DNA of 64,000 bases from Larix kaempferi (taxonomy: Eukaryota; Streptophyta; Pinopsida; Pinales; Pinaceae). This document shows positions 56,341 to 64,000 of the stretch, one piece after another. The notes beneath the pieces were generated by a model, which did no database searches, had not been told where the DNA came from, and was given only the letters and a program-made list of their open reading frames with translations. A program made the position numbers and the translations under genes. Every line of letters begins with the position of its first letter. Positions within the stretch are counted from its first letter, which is position 1. The DNA lies in contig BSBM01000762.1 of NCBI GenBank assembly GCA_027924585.1, forward strand, positions 9,520,501 to 9,584,500, given 5' to 3'.

Positions 56341-57140
56341 CACCTTTGTTACCAATACTATATAAAGGAAGGAGATAGTATTTAGTTGTAGCAATCATGT
56401 AGTAGCATGTGAAAGCTCATTAGATCATTTGTATCTTGAAGATGAACTTCTCTTGAGTATTTGTACTTGTATTTATGCAAGAAAGGAAGGTGCTAGGGTT
56501 TGTGAGAGGGAAAATCTAGAAAGTAATTGATGTTCTAGCATTTGAGTCCTTGTGTGAGGTCCTATATTTTGTGGCAAAGAAACCCTAGAGGAGACTTGGA
56601 GAGCTTTGCATGGAGAGCTTGCACGAGGCAAAATTGGCGAATATCCAAAGGTGGAATTATTGGTGTTGATGCTAGCTTGTTGTCGAGCCCTTGGTGTGAC
56701 TAGGTATTTTGGGATGCCTTGGTAGGCCTTTGTATTGTTGGTTAACATTTTCTATTGATGGTGGATTCCCTAGCTAACATGGTTTTATAAATCGTGCAGT
56801 AGCATGTGAGAGTTTATTATATCATTTTTATCTTGAAGATGAACTTGTCATGAATCTTCGTACTTGTCTTTATGCAAGAGAGGAAGGTGCTTGACTTGGT
56901 GAGGGGGGAAATCTATAGGAGACTTGAAGTTCTAGGGTTTGAATACTTGTGTGAGAGGGGCTTCAAATTTCTAGCAAATAAAACCCTAGAGGGGATTTAG
57001 AGAGCTTGTGTGAGCTAATATTATTAAAAGGTCAAGGGTGGACATGGTCGTGTTGATGTCGGCTTGTTGTGGAGCATTTGGTGTAGCTAGATAGCTTGGT
57101 TGGGTGCCTTGATAGGCCTTTGTATTTCTAGTTAGGGTTT
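56341..57140 (+). repeat. LTR-like transcript region with 398-bp tandem duplication
   Basis: A good TATA box (CTATATAAAG, 56358-56367) is followed by two diverged copies of one sequence: 56399 to about 56750 and 56797 to about 57140. They share AGTAGCATGTGA, TTGAAGATGAACTT, ACCCTAGAGG and TAGGCCTTTGTATT. It looks like an R/U5 region duplicated in place. No partner LTR is in the window. Small frames on the minus strand here are repetitive by-products. Confidence 0.45.
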
Positions 57141-57143
57141 GAT

Positions 57144-57860
57144 TGTAACATCCCAAAAAATCGCAAAAATTAAAAACTTTTCTATGTGACAATAAACGTT
57201 ATCTGATAATGCAGAAATATAACAGTGCATGAAATGTAATCTATATTTAACTGTGCTGTTACATATCACTTCTGTTGTTGCTTATAGATGTTGAATTAAT
57301 TGTTTGACTAAGGTACTTTTGTTTGGTTGATGAAGGGGTTCTTTGGACGCCCCGCGGCTTACTTAGCATTCGTTCTAAGACATGTGAATTCGTACTTGTG
57401 ACAGATTGACATGTAAGAGATAAGAGTTGCGAAAGGAAAATCCACAGTTTATCAAAGAAGAACTACAATGTTTACATCAAAGTATTGTACCTAGATTTAT
57501 TTGGTTTCCGTCATGTTTTCTGTATGTAACTGTTTACTTTCTATCTCAATGATGAATCGTGCAATTTCATGTTCAACTGTTTGTTAACTAGTTTAGACTC
57601 TATATCCTGCGATGATGGTATCGTTCTGAAATGTTTCCTCTTACACCATTCATTAACAGGTGTGTAAGTGTATGTGTTGAGATCTGTTCACCATGCATAA
57701 CTTTAAGGTTTCTCTTACTATTGTTTATAGGGTTATTATTTAACCGTTGTAAACGTGTTTTGTTACCATTCTAACAACTATCACATTGGTGAAATGTGAG
57801 TTGTAAATAACGTGATACCCTAAGCGACACTTATGTTTTTGTACGACACTATATGCACAA
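57144..57860. repeat. Possible truncated LTR
   Basis: It starts TGTAACATCCC, the same terminal form as the LTR at 57861, and directly abuts that LTR. It has no coding content. It may be a related LTR cut off by the insertion of its neighbour. Confidence 0.25.
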
Positions 57861-59631
57861 TGTAATATCCCTTTTTCAAATTTTATTAAAATGCCCAATT
57901 TTTCACTTTTTTTTTCCAATTTCGACCTTTGACTAGTTTTACTGTTTTGACCTCCAAATCAACCCAAATGCTCCCAAATATTCTGTAGGAGTGTATGAAT
58001 GGTATTTATACTTGAATATTAGGTTCATGGATGTTTTATGGCCCTCCAAATACTGCTGCAAACTTGATTTGTATTCTGATCAATATATGTAATTTTAACT
58101 AGTAATTTGTGCATCAAATCCCCCCCGGGTAACACTGCAAATGGCCTTCCAAATGCCTCCAAACTCCCACAAATTTATGAACAGAGGTATATAATGTGTT
58201 AATTATGTGATTAAGGTCTCATATGCACCATTAATTGATTTTTACTACTGTTCTAACTCTCTCACATTCAACAGCAAAAACCCCCAATTCGACCCTTGGG
58301 GAAATGGCACTATTTCACCTCCCAATACAACTAAACTGAGTAAAAATGATTCAAATGCTCAAGTAAAGTACATGAAACTTGTAGAAGAAATCCATGGCAG
58401 TATATTGATCACAAATATATTAGAGAATCATCCATCCATTCGAAATAATCAACGTTATAGTGTCATACATCAATGCATTGGGGAAATGGACATTGTTTGC
58501 TCATTAATCAATAGTTTTGCATACAACCAGTGGGTATTTTGACCTGAGAATTTTTAAATATGAATAACAGAGGACATGAAGCTATTACAATTAGAAATAT
58601 ATGATGAGAAGCTCTCTCAAGAAGCACAAGTGCTCACCAAAAACGCCCTCCCTCAAGGAGCACGAATATGCCTTCAAAACTGGAAACGGTGGAGAGAAAG
58701 TGTTGCACTAAACAAAACCATGAAACTGCCTGTAGCTGCTACCTGCAAATACAAACTCCATTAAATCACCATGAAAGACCTGAGCGGCCTCTCCAAACAC
58801 CAACTTGGATGGGAATCTTTCACCCTCGAAATTGGCTAAGGCAACAAACTATTCATCCACTAGCTCTCTCTTCACAAATGCAATTTTTCTCAAATCATCA
58901 AAATCCATTCTCATACTTGATTTCTACATTTTATAACCAACATTAGCCTTCAAGGGGTCGAAATCCACTCAATAGATTCAATAATTTTCCATTTAGAAAA
59001 TATTCCTCATTTGCCACTTGTCTCCTAGTTCCAACCTTCCATCTTCTCCCAAATTCGAATTTGAGTCTCTTTAGATTCCTCCAACTCCATGAGCGCCTTC
59101 TTGAGCCTATTTTTGGGGCTGACATGTCATAATGGTCAGGTGTAAGAAGTCAGGTCTGAATTTTGTCATACAATGTCATAGATGCTTCATTATTGTTGTC
59201 ATAAAACTAGGGAATCTAGCCCATGTGTCCACTAGTCTCCAATTTGACTCTTCCTCTCCCATGGAGGTTACTATTCCATCCCATTTCGACCTAAGATGCT
59301 CAATGCCATGTGTTACGACTTACCAACTCACCCAAGAGTGTTCACCTTCCCATGAATTCGAATTGGCAAAAGAGAGCTGCCATGTGTCATTGAAAAATCA
59401 AGCTAGTGTGGGTCCCACCACCTCCATATGTCTCCAAAACCACTTGCCACCTAGAATTTCTCTTGAATTTATTTATTCATCATATTTATTAAATGATTGA
59501 ACCCTTCTAATGTCTAAATATCATTTATTAGTTTCCTTATTACCATCCCACATGTGCCCATCCAACCTAGGAAACTAGTAGGATTGATGGGATTGTCTTA
59601 CTATGCACTTATTTGAATGGGGACATTACAG
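57861..59631 (-). repeat. 3' LTR of chromodomain gypsy element (about 1.77 kb)
   Basis: On the minus strand it starts TGTAATGTCCCC directly after the purine tract and ends GGGATATTACA (plus strand TGTAATATCCC at 57861). This gives an inverted terminal repeat of 10 matches in 11. The partner is outside the window, so the left end rests on termini only. Frames such as 58207-58542 are not supported. Confidence 0.65.
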
Positions 59632-61079
59632 TCCTCCCCACCCAAGATTGCTTGTCCTCAAGCAATTTCAGATTTGGATGCTGCAAAATCTTCTCCTCTT
59701 CCCATGTGGCATCTTCATTTGGTAAGTCCTTCCATTGCACTAAATATTCTTTGATGATTCTACTCCTCAACCTTCTTTCCCGTGTCTTCAAAATCTTTTC
59801 CGGAACAAGTGTGAGCTGACCTTCATCATCCAAAGGAGGAAGTATTTCTGAAGTGATCATTTGCTGACCAAGAGATTTCTTAAGACAAGAAACATGAAAT
59901 ACATTGTGGATTTTACTCCCTTCCGGAAGTTCTAGTTCATATGCTACTTCTCCAACCTTCCGCACTACCTTGTATGGCCCATAGTACCTTGGTTTTAATT
60001 TTTCTGCTCCATTTTTTTTGAGAGATGTTTGTTTATAGGGCTGAAACCTTAAATATACTAAATCATTGACTTGAAATGTTCTCTCTTCTCTATGTCTATC
60101 AACATATTGTTTTTGCTGATTTTGAGCAACCTGCAAATTGTCTTTCAAGAGCTTTAAAATTTCTTGGCTCTCTTCCACCCAATCTTTAGCCTTTGGGGCT
60201 CTACTATCACCAAATATAATGTCAGCAAATGTAAGTGCATCATAGCCATATAATGCTTTGAAACGAGACATTCCTATTGACATATGATAAGTGGTGTTGT
60301 AGCAAAACTCACCCAAGTGTAACCATTTTGCCCATGCTTTTTGCTGTCCTCCCACATAGTTTCTTAGGTATCCTTCCAACCATTGGTTTACCCTCTCTAT
60401 TTGTCCATCAGTTTGTGTATGATAGCTGGTACTTGGAGTCAATTGAGTGCCTACCAATCTAAAAATTTCTTTCCAAAAAGCACCCATGAATCTACTATCT
60501 CTATCACTGACAATGTTCTTGGGAAGCCCATGCAATCTGAAGATTTCTTTGAAAAAAATATCAGCCACTTATGCAGCACTAAAAGATGATGTAATAGCAA
60601 AAGAATGAGCAAATTTTGTCAACCTATCAACTACCACATAGATACAATCCTTACCCAAGGATTTAGGCAATCCGGTGATGAAATCCATGGAAATATTGTC
60701 CCATTTTTGCTCCAGAATGGGCAATGGTTGTAATAGGCCAGCTGGACATGTAAGTTCTGATTTGTTTTGTTGACATGATTTACATTCATTCACATACTTC
60801 TGAACATCTTCCTTCAGCCCCTTCCAAAAAAATCTTTGCCTCAACTGTCTATAAGTTTTGAAGATCCCCGGATGGCCCGCTAGTGGGGAATCATGTGCTT
60901 CTTGCAAAATTCGGTACTTGAGCTTGGAGTTATGAACTAAATAAATTCTTCCCTTATAATATATCAGCCCATTCAAAATCCTATAATTATCATCCCCTTT
61001 GATTCCATCCAACACATCACAAGCAAATTTGTCTTTGGCATATTCAACTAGTAGCATGTTTTTCCAATCCTTAGCAATA
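59609..61079 (-). pseudogene. Integrase with C-terminal chromodomain
   Basis: The HHCC zinc domain has HDSPLAGHPGIFKTYRQLRQ then CKSCQQNKSE. The DDE core has Asp in ISMDFITGLPK, Asp in IVSDRDSRFMGAF and Glu in DGQIERVNQWLEG. The C-terminal domain reads YLRFQPYKQTS, PRYYGPYKVVRKVGEVAYEL and HNVFHVSCLKKSLG. It ends in a chromodomain (EYLVQWKDLPNEDATWEEEK). The frame runs through the purine tract and stops just inside the LTR at 59609. One TAA at 60569-60571 interrupts the core. It would insert the element, with the chromodomain choosing chromatin. All catalytic residues are present. Confidence 0.9.
59632..59647 (-). other. Polypurine tract
   Basis: Minus strand CTTGGGTGGGGAGGAC directly before TGTAATGTCCCC. 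It is the expected plus-strand primer site of the element. Confidence 0.7.
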
Positions 61080-62599
61080 TCCATGAGAGAAAAAGAAGGC
61101 CGCCTTGACAAAGCATCTGCTACTATATTATTCTTTCCTTTGACATATTCAATATCAAAATCATAAGCTTGAATCTTGCTTACCCACTTTTGTTGCCTTT
61201 CATTTAGATCTTTTTGGGTGAGAAAGTGTCTTAGACTATTGTGGTCAGTTTTCACCACAAACTTGCTGCCCACCAAGTATTGTCTGAATTTGGCCAATGC
61301 ATGCATAATGGCCAGCATTTCTTTATCATAGATGGAGTAAAGTTTTTCATGAGGCTGCAACTTTCTGCTCTCAAAGGCTATGGGGTGTTGGCCTTGCTTT
61401 AGGACAGCCCCTATTCCTCCACCTGAAGCATCACATTCCACAACAAAAGGTTTAGTAAAATCAGGAAGTGCAAGTATGGGACAACTACTCATTACCTCTT
61501 TCATTTTTTGGAAGGCCTTTTCAGCCTCTTCATCCCACTTGAAGGCATCCTTCTTAGTCAAATCAGTGAGTGGAGAAGTCAACTTGGAGAACCCTTTCGC
61601 AAATTTTCTGTAGTAGGTGCATATGCCAATAAAGCCTCTCAATTCGGTAATATTTTTTGGTGATGGCCATTCCAATATAGCCATGATTTTTTCCATGTGT
61701 ACCTTCACTCCTTCTTGCCCAATAATGTTCCCAAGATACAGTAGTTCTTTCATCCCAAATTCACATTTTGATCATTTAGCAAATAAGGACTCTTCTTGCA
61801 AGATTTTCAACACAATCTCTAACTGTTGCAAATGCTCTTCCCATGTTTTACTGTAAATGAGAATATCATCAAAGAAAACCAAAACAAACCTTCTTAGTTG
61901 CTTGCAAAATATCCTATTCATACATGCTTGAAAGGTGGCTGGAGCATTGGTTAACCCAAAAGGCATGACAAGAAATTCAAAGTGGCCAAAATGACATCGA
62001 AAAGCTGTCTTTTGCACATCTTCATCTTTCATTCAAATTTGGTGATACCCTGATCTAAGGTCAATTTTTGAGAAGTATTTGGCCCCATGTAGCTCATCCA
62101 TGAGCTCATCAATCCTAGGAATAGGATACCTATTCTTTATAGTCTTTTTGTTCAAGGCTCTAAAATCTATGCACATTCTCAATGTTCCATCTTTTTTCTT
62201 CACTAGCACTACTGAAGAAGCATAAGGGCTAGAGCTTGGTCTAATGAGCCCCAACTCTAGGAGTTCTTGGATAGCTTTTTCAATATCATCTCTAAACCTT
62301 TTAGGATGTCTATAAGGTGGTATCTGAATGGGTGAAGTACCCTCCTCCAAAACAATACTGTGCTCAACCCCCCTATCCGGTGGCCTACCATGTGGAAGGT
62401 CTCTAAAAACCTTTTCATATTTTTGCAAAAGTCTCTCTATCTCCTTTGGGTGTTTGACAATATTTATAGTTGGCTTGGGAGATGTAATATGACATTCAGC
62501 AGCCCATTCTATATCCCCATGCCTCAATATAGATCTCATGCTATTGCAAGTCACTACTTGATTTGGATAAGTGTGTTGCCCTCTCACAACTCTTTGTAC
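61080..62599 (-). pseudogene. Reverse transcriptase and RNase H
   Basis: RT shows [74 protein letters not shown] and the catalytic [15 protein letters not shown] (near 61865). The connection follows, then RNase H with FVVECDASGGGIGAVLKQ, SIYDKEMLAIMHALAKFRQY and KTDHNSLRHFL. Two TGA stops, after YHQI (62033) and after LFAK (61772), each stand where the family usually has Arg, consistent with CGA to TGA. Otherwise it is open and complete. Confidence 0.92.
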
Positions 62600-62960
62600 T
62601 CCTTTTGAATCTTGGAATTTCATTTCTGGAATTTGATAATTTACTGTATGCTCTCCTATTGAATACAACCATTGCACTCCCAAAACCACATTAGTATCAG
62701 CAACATCAACCACATAAAAACTATCAACAAAAGTATAGTTACCTACGGTGACTTGCAGCTTTGGAACCCATGTTTTGCATTGCATTGTGTTGTGACCGGG
62801 AATGACAACTGTAAAGCCATCAAATGGTTTAATAGGTATCTTTCTTTTATCTACCATCTCTGCATTAATGAAGTTATGAGTGGCTCCTCCATCTGCCAAA
62901 ACTGAAGTTCTTTGTCCTTGTACCACACCTTTGCATCGGATAGTATGATAGCGAGGTACT
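62600..62960 (-). pseudogene. Aspartic protease
   Basis: [20 protein letters not shown] carries the active-site Asp in a DGGA form instead of [24 protein letters not shown] and [20 protein letters not shown] give the remaining strands, with LGVQWL in the usual terminal position. It is continuous with gag and RT in one frame. Confidence 0.85.
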
Positions 62961-64000
62961 GCTAAAAGCACTGCCATTCTTGCTTTGTCCGGTGAAGGCT
63001 GATTTTCTTCTTGTCTTTCCTCTTCTACTGCTGTCTCATATGCCTCTTCTTGATCTGAAATATGTCCATATTCATCCATGCCCCCATCATACCCCTCATT
63101 ATCAGAAAATACTTCTATGTATTGAGCCTTTCCTTTGGTACATTTGTGCCCCGGTGTCCATGGTTGGAAGCATGTGAAGCATAGTTTCTTTTTTCTAAGT
63201 TCATCCCTGTTTAGTCCCTCTTTTTTATTCCTCTCAAATGACTCTCTTTGCCAAGGTTTCTTATCATATCCGTCCCTTTTCCAAGGTTTCTTTTCAAATT
63301 TATAGCTAGGCTTAGGAGGAAATCTCGTTCTAGGAAGCACATTTTGGAGATCCCTAGTCAAGCTCATTGCATCTTTTAATGTAGTTGGCTTGTGGGCTTT
63401 GACCAAACCTCTTAAGGGTTCAGCCAAACCTTCAGTGAACAACAATACTAATCTTCCCATAGATACATCAGCCACCTTGACTGATAATTTTTGAAAGTCC
63501 ATCATATATTCAGTAGGGGACCCGGTTTGCTTCAATTGAGCTAGTTCTTTGAAAGGCAATTCTGGATCTTTTTGTTCAAATCTTTCTAGTATCCTGTAAA
63601 CAAATTCTCCATATGTTTAAACCTGATTATGACCCAAGGTTTTTAGCCCATGAAACCACCATTCATTGGCATCTCCTTCCAAATGCAAAATGGCCATTTT
63701 TAATGCATCCTCTTCCAACATAGGATTCAACTGAAAATATACATCCAATTTTTGCACCCAAGTGTTAGCAAAATTTTGAGAAGAACCATCAAAAGTAGGA
63801 AGTGACATTTTTCCAATAGCACTATTTAATTCTTTGTTTTGGAATGGACTCCTATTGTCTCCCTTCCTATTAATCTTTTTCATAGCATCAATGTAGTCAC
63901 TGAGTGGTACACCTCTTTTACACTCTTCATTCAAATCATTCCAATCATTTACTAGTTTCTTGTAATCCAATTCAAGATTGGGATCTTCTTTGGGTGTGAT
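62961..64000 (-). pseudogene. gag with zinc knuckle, N-terminus beyond window
   Basis: The frame enters at the right edge (the last bases encode ITPKEDPNLELDYKKLVNDW). It contains the capsid-like retrotransposon gag region: MSLPTFDGSSQNFANTWVQK, LHLEGDANEWWFHGLKTLG, then [20 protein letters not shown] and [19 protein letters not shown]. One zinc knuckle follows ([14 protein letters not shown]), with a long acidic linker to protease. A single TAA near 63617 interrupts it. Bases just left of it read on in the same frame. Confidence 0.88.

Larger units (their letters stand above)
57861..64000 (-). mobile_element. Chromodomain Ty3/gypsy element, 3' LTR to gag, cut by window edge
   Basis: A reverse-strand element with 3' LTR at 57861-59631, a purine tract and one long gag-pol frame in the order gag, protease, RT, RNase H, integrase, chromodomain. 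The frame is intact apart from four single-codon stops. The 5' LTR and gag start lie beyond 64000. It is the youngest-looking pol in the window by frame integrity. Confidence 0.9.

Noticed and set aside
58207-58946. Three plus-strand frames (111, 62 and 92 codons)
   Set aside because: They lie inside the 3' LTR of the chromodomain element and overlap one another in different frames, without domains.

Overview
The window is plant nuclear DNA with no functional cellular gene that I can recognise. It is AT-rich and almost wholly made of decayed LTR retrotransposons inserted into one another, with LINE, SINE-like and CACTA-like remnants, satellites, and one broken, intron-containing fragment of a splicing-factor gene (YJU2/CWC16 family). 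Plant-type Ty3/gypsy and Ty1/copia domains, plant LINE RNase H domains and plant-like splice sites point to a seed plant with a large genome. A conifer or other gymnosperm fits, but I cannot name the species.

Region 1 (1-30122) is a three-level nest resolved by target-site duplications (TSDs). The oldest layer is the 3' end of a chromovirus-type pol (+), split at 111/28812. Into it went an outer Ty3/gypsy element (+, 117-28806, TSD ATAAT). Its gag frame was then split by an inner Ty3/gypsy element (-, 2421-21302, TSD GAACC). The inner element has 5.9-kb LTRs, each holding a decayed ORF of about 1,100 codons, and an extra RNase H-like domain between protease and RT. The outer element lost RT, RNase H and most of integrase but keeps a long extra reading frame before its 3' LTR. 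That frame shares a pattern with the ORF inside the inner element's LTRs.

Region 2 (30511-45128) holds the 3' part of a LINE (-) and then a Ty3/gypsy element (-, 33906-45128). The latter is interrupted by a 2.57-kb solo-LTR-like insertion (34640-37210, TSD AGCAG) and by a complete but decayed copia element (39505-44358, TSD AGGCC/AGGCT). The gypsy reading frame resumes on the far side of each insertion.

Region 3 (45129-57860) starts with a CACTA-like terminus and about 1.1 kb of subterminal short repeats. It continues with an (ATC)n tract, a 359-bp tandem satellite, a deleted copia remnant with an LTR (+), a LINE RNase H remnant (+), the YJU2-like pseudogene (-), a (TC)n(TA)n tract, a SINE-like tRNA-derived head and an LTR-like stretch with an internal duplication.

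Region 4 (57861-64000) is a chromodomain-bearing Ty3/gypsy element (-). It has a 3' LTR, a purine tract and a gag-pol frame that is continuous apart from four single-codon stops and runs off the right edge. Nothing here forms an operon or pathway: the genes are polyprotein parts of separate transposons, and their relations are insertion order and decay.
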